Source of the DNA: Parazoarcus communis
GTDB lineage: Bacteria > Pseudomonadota > Gammaproteobacteria > Burkholderiales > Rhodocyclaceae
Reading direction: 5' to 3'
Assembly: GCF_003111645.1 (NCBI RefSeq)
Contig: NZ_CP022187.1
Location: 4,216,001 to 4,280,000, forward strand
DNA length: 64,000 bases
In this document: positions 50,964-60,115 of the stretch, piece after piece
Layout of the letters: the number at the start of each line of letters is the position of its first letter
Position numbering within the stretch: the first letter of the stretch is position 1
Program-made: the position numbers and the translations under genes
The notes under the pieces: model-generated
Told to the model about the DNA's origin: nothing
The model's database searches: none
Seen by the model: only the letters and a program-made list of their open reading frames with translations

Positions 50964-51935
50964 ATGAGTCCTCCTAACGTGAGCCTTTCCGCCCCTGCAT
51001 CTTCTTCGATCTCCGCCCCCGAACGCATCGTCATTGCGACCCGTGAGAGCCGCCTTGCCCTCTGGCAGGCGGAGCATGTGAAGGCGCGACTCGAGGCATT
51101 GTATCCCGCCTGTCGGGTCGTGCTTCTGGGCATGACCACGCGCGGTGACCAGATCCTCGATCGTCCGCTTGCCAAGGTTGGTGGCAAGGGTCTTTTTGTC
51201 AAGGAACTCGAGACGGCGCTGCTTGACGGGACGGCCGATATTGCCGTGCATTCAATGAAGGACGTGCCCATGACGCTTGGCGATGAATTCACGCTGGGCT
51301 GCATTTCGGCGCGCGAGATTCCACTCGATGCCTTCGTCTCGAACCGCTATGAATCGCTGGCCGACATGCCGCCGGGCACGGTGGTGGGGACCTCGTCGCT
51401 GCGTCGCGAGTCGCAGTTGCATGCACAGTACCCGTTTCTTGCAGTCACCAGCCTGCGCGGCAATCTCGACACGCGGCTGCGCAAGCTCGATGAGGGGCAG
51501 TACGATGCGATCATCCTCGCTGCCGCCGGCCTGAAGCGCCTTGGCCTCGGCGAGCGCATCCGTTCCACCTTGCCCGCCGAGATTTCGTTGCCGTCGGCAG
51601 GTCAGGGCGCGCTCGGCATCGAATGCCTGGCCAATCGCAGCGACATCGTCGAGTGCCTGCAGCCGCTCAATGACGTGGACACCTCTGCCTGCGTTCGTGC
51701 GGAGCGTGCCGTCGCACGTGCGCTTGCCGGCAGTTGCGAGGTGCCTCTCGGCGCCTACGCGGAAGTCCGCGCTGGCGCGCTGTGGTTGCGCGGTTTCGTG
51801 GCGCTGCCGGACGGCAGCCGCATCCTGCGTTCCGAGCGTGAGGGCGCCGTTGAGGATGCCGAAAAGATTGGTCGTGAGCTGGCCGAGGATCTTCGCGCCC
51901 AGGGCGCGGAGGAGATTCTGGCCGAGCTGGGCTGA
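50964..51935 (+). CDS. hemC: Porphobilinogen deaminase
   Basis: This 323-residue hydroxymethylbilane synthase joins four porphobilinogens. It has [69 protein letters not shown] and the dipyrromethane-binding Cys in [16 protein letters not shown] 50964 is chosen because about 20 non-conserved residues precede the enzyme core; the frame from 50928 is longer still. It heads hemC-hemD-hemX-hemY. Confidence 0.96.
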   Translation: MSPPNVSLSAPASSSISAPERIVIATRESRLALWQAEHVKARLEALYPACRVVLLGMTTRGDQILDRPLAKVGGKGLFVKELETALLDGTADIAVHSMKDVPMTLGDEFTLGCISAREIPLDAFVSNRYESLADMPPGTVVGTSSLRRESQLHAQYPFLAVTSLRGNLDTRLRKLDEGQYDAIILAAAGLKRLGLGERIRSTLPAEISLPSAGQGALGIECLANRSDIVECLQPLNDVDTSACVRAERAVARALAGSCEVPLGAYAEVRAGALWLRGFVALPDGSRILRSEREGAVEDAEKIGRELAEDLRAQGAEEILAELG

Positions 51936-51953
51936 AACGGGCGAGCCGCGGTC

Positions 51954-52742
51954 GTGGAGGCGGTTGAGTGGATATCGGATGCGCTGAACGGGCGCACGAT
52001 CGTCGTCACCCGGCCGCAGGAACAGGCGGAAAGCCTGTGCAGGGCGATCGAGCAGCGCGGTGGCACTGCCTTGCGCTTTCCCGTGATCGGGATCGGTCCG
52101 CTTGCGGATCGCTCGGAGATTGAGCGGGTTGCCGGTCGGCTCGACACCTTCGACCTTGCTTTTTTTGTCAGTCCGAACGCGGTGAGGTATGCGCTCGATG
52201 GCTTGCTGGTGGCGCGCGACTGGCCTGCATCGCTGCGAGTGGCAACAGTCGGCAAGGGGAGTGAGCGCGCGCTGGCGGCGCGTGGCTTCCGCAGGGTGAT
52301 CGCGCCTGAGTCCGGGTTTGATTCGGAGTCGGTCCTCGCGCTGCCGGCGTTTGCGCCCGCAGCCGTGCGCGGACGCCGGATTCTGGTCCTGCGCGGAGAT
52401 GGTGGCCGCGACCTCTTGGGTGAAACCCTTGTTGCGCGAGGCGCCGAGGTCGAGTATCTAAGCTGTTACAGACGTTTTTGTCCGGACGTCGAGCCTGATC
52501 GCCTGCTCGAACCGGTGAAGCGGCGTGAGGTTGATGGGGTGCTGCTCAGTAGCAGCGAGGGCGCGCGGAATCTGGCGGATATCGTCGGGGCGGCGGGGAT
52601 GGTGCTGCTTTCGGATGTGCCCGTTTTTGCATCGCATCCGCGCATAGCAGCGCAATGTCGTGAGCTCGGATTTGCCCGGGTTATCGAAGCCGGGGCAGGT
52701 GACGACGGCGCATTGCGCACGATAATTTCCTATTTTGGTTAA
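51954..52742 (+). CDS. hemD: Uroporphyrinogen-III synthase
   Basis: This 262-residue enzyme cyclises hydroxymethylbilane with inversion of ring D. Recognisable parts are GRTIVVTRPQEQAESLCRAI, FFVSPNAVRYALDGL, the central VRGRRILVLRGDGGRDLLGE, YLSCYRR and LLSSSEGARNLADI. The family is poorly conserved, but the order and operon context are diagnostic. It starts with GTG 51954, 18 bp after hemC. It is followed by hemX after 9 bp. Confidence 0.93.
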   Translation: MEAVEWISDALNGRTIVVTRPQEQAESLCRAIEQRGGTALRFPVIGIGPLADRSEIERVAGRLDTFDLAFFVSPNAVRYALDGLLVARDWPASLRVATVGKGSERALAARGFRRVIAPESGFDSESVLALPAFAPAAVRGRRILVLRGDGGRDLLGETLVARGAEVEYLSCYRRFCPDVEPDRLLEPVKRREVDGVLLSSSEGARNLADIVGAAGMVLLSDVPVFASHPRIAAQCRELGFARVIEAGAGDDGALRTIISYFG

Positions 52743-52751
52743 ACTCTCGGC

Positions 52752-54092
52752 ATGAAAGAAGAAACGCCTGCGCTCATTCAGCCGCCTCCAGAGGCGACTC
52801 AGTCCTCCGCTCCGAAAGCCGAAGCGGCCCCTGAACATGCGCCGGAGACGTCCGGTCGGGACGAAACACCAAACACCGAGCAGCCTGCGCACAAGAGCGG
52901 TGTGGCCGGCTGGGCCTTGCTGCTGGCCATCATTGCCATTGGCGGCGCGGGCTTTGCCGTGTGGCAGTCGTGGGAGTTCCGCGGGCAGGCCTCAGACCTG
53001 CGCGAAGAGCTCGCAAGCAGGCTGACGCAGGGTGACACTGTCGCAACCGAGGCACGCGCCATTGCGCGCCAGCAGCAGGAGCTGATCTCGAGCCTGCAGG
53101 GCAAGCTGGGTGCGCTTGAGTCCAAGGTCGAGGAGACCGAGGGCCAGGCCGCGGCGCTGGAAACCCTGTATCAGCAGTTCTCCCGCTCGCGCGAAGACGG
53201 CGTGATGGCCGAAATCGAACAGGCGGTGTCCATTGCCGCGCAGCAGCTGCAGCTGGCCGGCAACCTCGAGGCCGCTCTGATTGCCTTGCAGGGCGCAGAG
53301 ACCCGGCTGGCGATGCATGATCGCGGGCAGCTCGCGCCGCTGCGCAGGGCGCTTGTCAGTGACATCGAACAGCTCAAGCAGACGCCCGTGGTTGATGTGC
53401 CCGGAATGGCGCTGCGTCTGGAACGACTGCTGGTAGGTGCCGATGCATTGCCGCTCGCCTTTGTCGGTGGGCCGCAGGGCACGGAGGGCGAGCCTGAAAA
53501 GGTGGAGCAGAGCAGCGGCATTCCTGCGCTGGACTTCGCCAAACAGCTCGCACTGGATGTCTGGCACGATCTGCGCGGCCTCGTGCGTGTCGAGCGCCTT
53601 GATCCGGCTGCCGAGCCTGTTCTGCTGGCGCCGGCTCAAAGTACCTTCCTGCGCGAGAACCTCAAGATTCGCCTGCTGACCGCACGTCTGGCCTTGTTGG
53701 CCCACGATGGGCGGACGTATGCCGCCGATCTCGCACAGGCGCGAAGCTGGGTTGAGCGTTTTTTCGATGTGCGCGACGATCGCGTGAATTTCGTGCTCGA
53801 GGAGTTGCGCACGCTTGAGGCGATGCCGGTGAGCATTGAGCGCAAGGGGTTGACCAACAGCTTTGCCGCGTTGCGTCTGCTGCAGTCGCGCGGCGGTGAG
53901 GCCCCGGCACGTGCCGCACCTGCGCCTGCTGCGAAGCCTGCGGCGGTGCCTCCGGCTGCTGCTGCGGAGCCTGCGCTGTCGACTCCGGCGACTCCGCCCG
54001 TCACGCCAGCGCCTGCGAATCCGGCTCCGGATGCCGTCCCCGCTCAACCCGCTCCGGCTGGCGACAAGCCCGCTGCGGCGCCACAGTCCTGA
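52752..54092 (+). CDS. hemX: HemX-family membrane protein
   Basis: This 446-residue protein has an acidic and Pro-rich cytosolic N terminus, one TM (VAGWALLLAIIAIGGAGFAV) and a coiled-coil region (RQQQELISSLQGKLGALESK). A conserved periplasmic HemX domain (EIEQAVSIAAQQLQLAGNLE, WVERFFDVRDD) follows, then an Ala/Pro-rich tail from about residue 385. HemX is often labelled uroporphyrinogen methyltransferase but lacks a SAM-binding motif here; its actual function is unclear. It lies between hemD and hemY. Confidence 0.9.
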   Translation: MKEETPALIQPPPEATQSSAPKAEAAPEHAPETSGRDETPNTEQPAHKSGVAGWALLLAIIAIGGAGFAVWQSWEFRGQASDLREELASRLTQGDTVATEARAIARQQQELISSLQGKLGALESKVEETEGQAAALETLYQQFSRSREDGVMAEIEQAVSIAAQQLQLAGNLEAALIALQGAETRLAMHDRGQLAPLRRALVSDIEQLKQTPVVDVPGMALRLERLLVGADALPLAFVGGPQGTEGEPEKVEQSSGIPALDFAKQLALDVWHDLRGLVRVERLDPAAEPVLLAPAQSTFLRENLKIRLLTARLALLAHDGRTYAADLAQARSWVERFFDVRDDRVNFVLEELRTLEAMPVSIERKGLTNSFAALRLLQSRGGEAPARAAPAPAAKPAAVPPAAAAEPALSTPATPPVTPAPANPAPDAVPAQPAPAGDKPAAAPQS

Positions 54093-54102
54093 GGGCCGGA
54101 AC

Positions 54103-55284
54103 ATGCGAGCCCTGCTCTGGCTGATCGCCATATTCGCACTTGCCGCTGGGGCGGCCATGCTGGCCGGCGCCAATGACGGCTACGTGCTTGTCGTGTTCCC
54201 GCCCTGGCGGGCGCAGTTGTCACTCAACCTCTTGCTGGTCCTGCTCGTGCTGGGCTTCATGCTCGGCTACTTCGTGATCCGCCTGGTTCGGCGCACCCTG
54301 GCCTTGCCATCGGTCGTCGGTCAGTGGCGCGAGCGCCGTCGCAGGGAGAAAGCTGGGCAGGCCCTGCGCGATGCGCTGCGGACCCTGTTCGAGGGGCGTT
54401 TCACGCAGTCGCTCAAGTTCGCTTCGTCGGCGTTTTCTTCCGGCGAGAGTCCGGCGATGGCTGCACTGGTGGCCGCTCGTGCGGCGCACGCCCTGCATGA
54501 CGATACCCGCTACCGGATCTGGCTTGGACGTGCGGCGGACCAGGGCGAGGACGCCCGGGTTGCACGCTTGATGACCGAGGCTGAGCTCGCGATCGAGCAG
54601 AGGCGATTCGTCGAGGCGGCCGAAACGCTGGAAACGCTGAAGCTTGCGGGGCACCGGCATATTGCCGCCCTGCGGCTGTCGCTGCGTGTTGCGTCGGCGC
54701 TCAAGCGGTGGGAAGAGGCATTGAAGCTGACCCGCCAGTTGCGCAAGCACAAGGCCTTGTCGGCAGAGCAGGCGCTGCCTCTGCTGCGACGGGCGCACAT
54801 CGAGCGCCTGCAGGAATGTGCGGGTGACGGTGCGGCACTTGCCCATCTGTGGTCCGAAATTCCTGCGGACGAACTGGCCGACCGCCGCCTGGTCGAGCGC
54901 GCCGTGCCCCTGCTGGCTGCAGCGGGTCAGGGGGCGCTGGCGCGTCGCACGCTTGAGCGCCTGCTCGATGCCGAGTGGGACGACGGACTTGCGCGTCTGT
55001 ATGCGGGATGCGGTGAGGGCGAGGGGGACGAGGTGGCCTGTCTCGCGAAAGCCGAGGGCTGGCTCAAGTCACACCCGCGCGATGCCGGGTTGCTGTTTGC
55101 GCTGGGCCGCCTGTGCATTGCTTCGCAACTGTGGGGCAAGGCGCAGAGTTACCTCGAAGCCTCGCTCAATCTCCAGCCGACGGTTGAAACCCATCTTGCG
55201 CTGGCGCGCCTGCTGGAACAGCTTGAGCGGCCGCAGGACGCTCAGCGCCATTACCGCGCCGCGGCCGAGCGGGTTTCGGTATAG
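54103..55284 (+). CDS. hemY: HemY-family TPR membrane protein
   Basis: This 393-residue protein has two N-terminal TM helices (residues 1-20 and about 40-62; LLLVLLVLGFMLGYFVIRLV) and the conserved RRREKAGQALRDALRTLFEG segment. TPR-like helical repeats continue to the C terminus (AGLLFALGRLCIASQLWGKA). It is unrelated to protoporphyrinogen oxidase of the same symbol; it is the enteric-type HemY associated with hemCDX. ATG 54103 is the TM-preceding start; the frame from 53863 is a shadow of hemX. It is the last gene of the operon. Confidence 0.92.
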   Translation: MRALLWLIAIFALAAGAAMLAGANDGYVLVVFPPWRAQLSLNLLLVLLVLGFMLGYFVIRLVRRTLALPSVVGQWRERRRREKAGQALRDALRTLFEGRFTQSLKFASSAFSSGESPAMAALVAARAAHALHDDTRYRIWLGRAADQGEDARVARLMTEAELAIEQRRFVEAAETLETLKLAGHRHIAALRLSLRVASALKRWEEALKLTRQLRKHKALSAEQALPLLRRAHIERLQECAGDGAALAHLWSEIPADELADRRLVERAVPLLAAAGQGALARRTLERLLDAEWDDGLARLYAGCGEGEGDEVACLAKAEGWLKSHPRDAGLLFALGRLCIASQLWGKAQSYLEASLNLQPTVETHLALARLLEQLERPQDAQRHYRAAAERVSV

Positions 55285-55288
55285 GCCT

Positions 55289-55304
55289 GCCTCCGTCAGG
55301 AGGC
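55289..55304. terminator. Small hairpin between convergent hemY and sulP
   Basis: GCCTCC (55289-55294) and GGAGGC (55299-55304) pair around GTCA, and outer GCCT/AGGC bases can extend the stem. There is no T tract. Its position in the 21-bp gap between convergent genes suggests a shared transcription end. Confidence 0.4.
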
Positions 55305-55305
55305 T

Positions 55306-56997
55306 TCAGGCATAAGCGATTTCGGGTCCGGCGCCACGAATGCGCTGGGCCCGGATCAGGGCTTCGGTAATGTTCGATGTGACATTGTCGTCGCCGAGCT
55401 GGTCGAGAAACCCGGAACGGAAAACCAGAGAACCCGGCTGCGAATTCAGTCCGCACAGAATCAGTGTCGCCCCCCGCTTTTGCAGATTCCGGTGCAGCGT
55501 CTGCAGGATGTCCAGGCCTGTGGTGTCGATGTTGATGACCTTGTCGGTATCCAGGATGACGACATCGGGATGGCCGTCCTGCATCAGCAGCAGGTTCTCG
55601 AGCTTGTTGGCGGCGCCGAAGAACAGGCTGCCGAACATGCGGTAGGCCAGAATCCGGGGCGTGCCGTCTGCCCGCCTCACCCCCGCCACGCCGTAATGCT
55701 CCTCAAGCGGAATGCGTTCGATACGGGTCAGGTCTGACATCCGGTAGATGAAGAACAGGCTGGCCATGACCATGCCCAGCTCCACTGCGAGTGTCAGGTC
55801 GAAGATCACGGTGATGAAGAAGGTGCCCAGCAGGATGGTGCGATAGGCCAGGGTGTAGCGCGCCAGCTGGTTCGGCGAAAAGGCGTGCCACTCGCCCATG
55901 TTGATCGAGACCACGACGACGATGGCCGAAAGGGTTGCGAGCGGAATGTAGCTTGCGAACGGGGCCAGCACGAGGACGATGGCCAGCAGCACCAAGGCGT
56001 GAATGATGCCTGCAACGGGCGTCCGGCCGCCGGTCCGGATGTTGGTGGCGGTGCGGGCAATCGCGCCGGTCGCGGCAAAGCCGCCGAACAGTGGGGCGAC
56101 CACGTTGGCGATACCTTGCGCCATCAATTCCTGGTTGGGGTCATGACGGTCGTCAATCTGGCTGTCGGCGACACGTGCCGACAACAGGGATTCGATTGCG
56201 CCCAGCAGCGCGATGGTGAGCGCAGGTGCGATCAGTTTGCCGAGGCTGCCGAGCGAGAGTTCGGGCAGTCCGACCTCGGGCAGTTCCTGCGGGATGCCGC
56301 CAAAGCGGCTGCCAATGGTGTCGACCGGCAGACTGAAGATCGCATTCACCAGGGTGCCAATGATCAGCACGGCAAGCGGGCCCGGAAGGCGTTTCATCCA
56401 TGGCACACGCGCCGCCCGCCTGTTCCACAGAACCAGCACGGCAAGCGAGGCACATGCGACTGCAATTGTGGGCAGATGCAATGTGGGGAGTGCCGCGTAG
56501 AGTGCTTCGAGCTTGGCGAAGAACTCGCCTGGCAGGTTGTCGATCTTGAGGCCGAGGAAGTCCTTGATCTGCGACATGAAGATCACGACCGCAATACCGT
56601 TGGTAAAGCCAATGACCACCGACAGCGGAATGAAGCGGATCATGCTGCCGAGGCGAAAAGCGCCCATCGCCAGCAGCATGACGCCCGACATCATGGTTGC
56701 GATCAGCAGGTTCTGCACGCCGTGATCGACCACGATCGCGTAGATGATCGGAATGAATGCACCCGTAGGGCCGCCGATCTGGACCCGCGATCCACCCAGC
56801 AGCGAGATCAGCAGGCCGGCGACGATGGCGGTCCAGATGCCCGCAGTCGGTGACATCCCGGACGCAATGGCAAAGGCCATTGCCAGCGGCAGGGCAAGGA
56901 CGCCTACGGTAATGCCGGACGACAAGTCCTGGGTGAAGCCAACGCGTTCGTAGCCGTGCAGCGTGTCGAGCAGTTTGGGGCGAAACCTGATGTTCAT
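55306..56997 (-). CDS. SulP-family inorganic anion transporter with STAS domain
   Basis: This 563-residue SLC26/SulP protein has about 12-14 TM helices, starting RVGFTQDLSSGITVGVLALP with SGMSPTAGIWTAIVAGLLIS, and the family motif ATGAIARTATNIRTGGRTPVAG. A C-terminal STAS domain (about 430-550) includes VVILDTDKVINIDTTGLDIL. Substrates may be sulfate, bicarbonate or another anion; no sulfur genes are adjacent. The start codon is directly preceded by two tandem hairpins, the second holding the Shine-Dalgarno sequence. Confidence 0.92.
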   Translation of the reverse strand: MNIRFRPKLLDTLHGYERVGFTQDLSSGITVGVLALPLAMAFAIASGMSPTAGIWTAIVAGLLISLLGGSRVQIGGPTGAFIPIIYAIVVDHGVQNLLIATMMSGVMLLAMGAFRLGSMIRFIPLSVVIGFTNGIAVVIFMSQIKDFLGLKIDNLPGEFFAKLEALYAALPTLHLPTIAVACASLAVLVLWNRRAARVPWMKRLPGPLAVLIIGTLVNAIFSLPVDTIGSRFGGIPQELPEVGLPELSLGSLGKLIAPALTIALLGAIESLLSARVADSQIDDRHDPNQELMAQGIANVVAPLFGGFAATGAIARTATNIRTGGRTPVAGIIHALVLLAIVLVLAPFASYIPLATLSAIVVVVSINMGEWHAFSPNQLARYTLAYRTILLGTFFITVIFDLTLAVELGMVMASLFFIYRMSDLTRIERIPLEEHYGVAGVRRADGTPRILAYRMFGSLFFGAANKLENLLLMQDGHPDVVILDTDKVINIDTTGLDILQTLHRNLQKRGATLILCGLNSQPGSLVFRSGFLDQLGDDNVTSNITEALIRAQRIRGAGPEIAYA

Positions 56998-57000
56998 GAT

Positions 57001-57104
57001 GTCTCCGTAATGCGGTCTTGCGACATGGCACTGTTGCTGATGCTTACGGAGACAGACGCCCTCGGCCGGCGCGTTGCAGCGCGATCCAGCGTTTCGAGGG
57101 CGTC
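57001..57104 (-). promoter_or_regulatory. Structured leader of sulP with sequestered Shine-Dalgarno
   Basis: Read on the minus strand, the first hairpin has perfect 10-bp arms 57095-57104 and 57055-57064. Its loop can form inner GCTGG/CCGGC and CGCG/CGCG helices. The second has perfect 10-bp arms 57044-57053 (GTCTCCGTAA) and 57001-57010 (TTACGGAGAC), with a small GUC-GCAA-GAC hairpin inside. GGAG of the last arm is the SD of sulP, six bases before ATG 56997. This is the arrangement of a translational switch; no known riboswitch was recognised. Confidence 0.55.
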
Positions 57105-57116
57105 AGCGGCATGGGC

Positions 57117-59258
57117 TTACTTCACCCGCATGCCGGGTGCTGCACCGCCGTCGGGCGACAGGATGTAAAGCCCGCCGGTCTTGCCTTCGGGGTCGGATGC
57201 GGCAAGCACCATGCCTTCACTCATGCCGAATTTCATCTTGCGTGGCGCGAGGTTGGCCACCATTACAGTCATTCGCCCGACGAGCGTTGCCGGGTCATAG
57301 GCTGACTTGATGCCTGCAAAGACCTGGCGCGGACGTTCCTCGCCGATATCGAGTTGCAGCCGGATCAGTTTGTCTGCACCTTCGACATGGCTGGCGGCGA
57401 CGATCTTCGCAATCCTCAGGTCCACCTTGGTGAAATCATCGATCGAAATATGACCTGACGTGGCTTCGGACGCAGGCGCTGCGTGTTGCTGCTTTTCTGC
57501 ATGGCGCTGTTGCGAAGACGCGGTCTTGGCATCCTTCGCCGGCGCGGCGGCAGCCGGTGCAAGCGATTCGCGATTGGCCTCGAGCAGTGCGTCGATCTGC
57601 TTGCGATCGATGCGGGTCATCAGGTGCGCGTAGGCATTGATGGTGTGACCGGCGGGGAGCGGTTCCCAGGTGCCGGTCCAGTTCATTTCGGGAACGGACA
57701 GGAAGGCTTCGACCTGTCCTGCGAGCGCGGGCAGCACCGGCTTGAGGTAGCGGGTGAGGTCGCGGAACATGGTCAGCGCAGTCGAGCACACTTCATGCAA
57801 GCGCGCTTCCTGGCCTTCCTGCTTGGCCAGCTCCCACGGTTTGTGTTCGTTGACGTACTGGTTTGCGAGGTCGGCCAGATGCATGATCTCGCGCAGGGCA
57901 CGACTGTAGTCGCGCTCTTCAAAACAGTTTGCGATCGAACCCGAATTCCATGCAGCAGCGAACTCGGCGATTGCTGCAGCGTCCGGCGCAGCAAGGCGGG
58001 CATCGAAGCGCTTGGTGATGAAGCCTGCGCAGCGGCTGGCGATGTTCACGAACTTGCCCACGAGGTCGGAATTGACCTTCGCGATCATGTCGTCGAGGTT
58101 GAGGTCGACGTCTTCCATGGTGCCGTTGGACTTGCCCGCAAAGTAGTAGCGCAGCCACTCGGGGTTGAGCTTCTGCTCCACGTAGGAGCGCGCGGTGATG
58201 AAGGTGCCGCGGCTCTTGGACATCTTGGCACCGTCTACGGTCAGGAAACCGTTGACACACAACTGGCTCGGGGTGCGGTAGCCGGCGAACTTCAGCATGG
58301 CAGGCCAGAACAGGGCGTGGAAGTAGAGAATGTCCTTGCCGATGAAGTGGACCATCTCGGTGCCGCTGGCTTCTGCCCGCGCAGCGTCGGTGAAATCCTC
58401 GACGCTGATGTCGCCACGCTTCTGTGCCAGCTTGTTGAAGCTGGCCAGGTAGCCGATCGGCGCGTCGAGCCAGACATAGAAGTACTTGCCCGGTGCGCCG
58501 GGGATCTCGAAGCCGAAGTAGGGCGCATCGCGCGAAATGTCCCAGTCCGAGAGCTTGTTCTCGCCCTCTTCGCCCAGCCATTCCTTCATCTTGTTGGCAG
58601 CCTCGGCCTGCAGGCGGCGCGTGCCGGCCGCATTGCTGCCGCGTGTCCATTCGCGCAGGAAGGCCACGGCACGCTCGTCAGACAGGCGGAAGAAGTAGTG
58701 CTCGGAGGTCTTGAGTACCGGCTTTGCACCTGACACTGCCGAGTACGGATTCTTCAGTTCGGTCGGTGCGTAAGCGGCGCCACACACCTCGCAGTTGTCG
58801 CCGTACTGGTCGGCTGCGCCACACTTCGGGCACTCGCCCTTGATGAAGCGGTCGGGCAGGAACATTTCCTTGACCGGATCGTAATACTGTTCGATGGAGC
58901 GGGTGTCGATCAGCGCGGCCGTATTGAGCTTGCCGTAGATGTCTTCGGCGTAGGCGCGGTTCTCAGGGCTGTGCGTCGAGTGGTAGTGGTCGAATGCAAC
59001 GCCAAAGTCGGTGAAATCGCGCAGATGTTCGCCATGCACGCGGTTGATCAGCGCCTCGGGGGTGATGCCTTCTTTTTCGGCGCGCAGCATGACGGGCGTG
59101 CCGTGGGTGTCATCGGCGCAGACGTAGTGCACCGTATTGCCCCGCATGCGCTGGTAGCGCACCCAGATATCGCACTGGATGTATCCGACCAGGTGGCCGA
59201 GATGGATGTCGCCATTGGCGTAGGGCAGTGCGTTGGTGACGAGGATCTTGCGGGACAT
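57117..59258 (-). CDS. metG: Methionyl-tRNA synthetase
   Basis: This 713-residue class I synthetase has the HIGH-type motif [12 protein letters not shown], zinc-binding [23 protein letters not shown] in [12 protein letters not shown] and an anticodon-binding helical domain. An Ala/Gln-rich linker (about 570-600) leads to a C-terminal tRNA-binding EMAP-like domain ([20 protein letters not shown] to the end). It is the long, dimerising form. It lies downstream of the OmpA-like lipoprotein gene and upstream of sulP on the same strand. Confidence 0.97.
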   Translation of the reverse strand: MSRKILVTNALPYANGDIHLGHLVGYIQCDIWVRYQRMRGNTVHYVCADDTHGTPVMLRAEKEGITPEALINRVHGEHLRDFTDFGVAFDHYHSTHSPENRAYAEDIYGKLNTAALIDTRSIEQYYDPVKEMFLPDRFIKGECPKCGAADQYGDNCEVCGAAYAPTELKNPYSAVSGAKPVLKTSEHYFFRLSDERAVAFLREWTRGSNAAGTRRLQAEAANKMKEWLGEEGENKLSDWDISRDAPYFGFEIPGAPGKYFYVWLDAPIGYLASFNKLAQKRGDISVEDFTDAARAEASGTEMVHFIGKDILYFHALFWPAMLKFAGYRTPSQLCVNGFLTVDGAKMSKSRGTFITARSYVEQKLNPEWLRYYFAGKSNGTMEDVDLNLDDMIAKVNSDLVGKFVNIASRCAGFITKRFDARLAAPDAAAIAEFAAAWNSGSIANCFEERDYSRALREIMHLADLANQYVNEHKPWELAKQEGQEARLHEVCSTALTMFRDLTRYLKPVLPALAGQVEAFLSVPEMNWTGTWEPLPAGHTINAYAHLMTRIDRKQIDALLEANRESLAPAAAAPAKDAKTASSQQRHAEKQQHAAPASEATSGHISIDDFTKVDLRIAKIVAASHVEGADKLIRLQLDIGEERPRQVFAGIKSAYDPATLVGRMTVMVANLAPRKMKFGMSEGMVLAASDPEGKTGGLYILSPDGGAAPGMRVK

Positions 59259-59344
59259 GATGGCTTTGCTTGAATCGAAAGATGAGAGTTTAGCAAAGCC
59301 GGCCGCCTATCCCGTCACCGGATGAGGTCGGCCGTACAAAGAAT

Positions 59345-59366
59345 CGACGCGTCCCGGGGCGCGTCG
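59345..59366 (-). terminator. Hairpin after the OmpA-like lipoprotein gene
   Basis: CGACGCG (59345-59351) and CGCGTCG (59360-59366) pair around an 8-nt loop. On the minus strand it is followed by ATTCTTTG, a weak U tract. It lies just past the lipoprotein stop and before metG. Confidence 0.5.
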
Positions 59367-59372
59367 CAGGGC

Positions 59373-59960
59373 TCATTCGAGCGGGCGCAGGAAAAACTCC
59401 ACTCTGCGGTTGCGCGCACGTCCGGCTTCACGACTGTTGTCGGCGATCGATTCGGCCTCGCCCTTGCCGTCGGCCGACATGCGATCGAGCGCAATGCCGC
59501 GGGTACGCAGGTATTCCATGACGGCTTCGCTGCGCCGGATCGAAAGCTGCAGGTTGTACATCTCGCTGCCAACGCTATCGGTATGGCCAACGATATGGAT
59601 CGCGACGTCGGGGTAGGCGTTCAGGGTGGGAATGAGCGTGTCGAGTGCGCGGGCCAGCGGTGCGCGAAGTTCGACGCTGTCCGAACTGAATCCGTCGGAC
59701 ACCGGAATGCGGAGATGCAGGCTGCTGTCGGTCGGTGCGCCGACTTCGGCGCCGGCAACATTGCCAAGTGCCTTGTCGAGGCCTTGCCGCAGTCCCGGCC
59801 AGTCGATGCGGGGGACTGGTCTGGCGGCCGGTGCCGTGGTGGATGTCGATGTGGTGCCGCCCGTGGTGCCCTGGCTTGCGCAGGCCGACAGCAACGCTGC
59901 TCCAAGGCAGAGTGGCAGCAGAAGGTGTTTGCGAAGGCGGGCGGAGGTGGTGTTGAGCAT
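59373..59960 (-). CDS. OmpA-family outer-membrane lipoprotein
   Basis: This 195-residue protein has a lipoprotein signal ending LLSACASQ (lipobox Cys27) and a Thr/Ser/Ala linker. An OmpA C-terminal-like peptidoglycan-binding domain follows (about 90-195), with VAIHIVGHTDSVGSEMYNLQ, LSIRRSEAVMEYLRTRGI and NSREAGRARNRRVEF. It probably anchors the outer membrane to peptidoglycan. It differs from Pal by its longer N-terminal region and lack of tol neighbours. It is divergent from apbC. Confidence 0.9.
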   Translation of the reverse strand: MLNTTSARLRKHLLLPLCLGAALLSACASQGTTGGTTSTSTTAPAARPVPRIDWPGLRQGLDKALGNVAGAEVGAPTDSSLHLRIPVSDGFSSDSVELRAPLARALDTLIPTLNAYPDVAIHIVGHTDSVGSEMYNLQLSIRRSEAVMEYLRTRGIALDRMSADGKGEAESIADNSREAGRARNRRVEFFLRPLE

Positions 59961-60115
59961 GATTTGTCGCGTGATTATGAAAAATGAATATTATCGGCCG
60001 AATTCGGGTAATCGGAAACCCTGATGTCGGAGAGGGTGAGTGAAAGTCCGGTGTCCGGTATGATTTCGCCCGACCCCGCCGTTTGGCGGATGCACCGATC
60101 TTGAAGGAAGCTGAC

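Noticed and set aside
54600..55284. Protoporphyrinogen oxidase function for hemY
   Set aside because: The protein has TM helices and TPR-like repeats, with no FAD-binding motif. It is the enteric-type HemY, which shares only the symbol with the oxidase.
57055..57104. SAH riboswitch before sulP
   Set aside because: The first hairpin contains GCGCTGCAAC, as SAH aptamers do, but here it is self-paired. The downstream GGCGCT pseudoknot partner and the surrounding conserved bases are missing.
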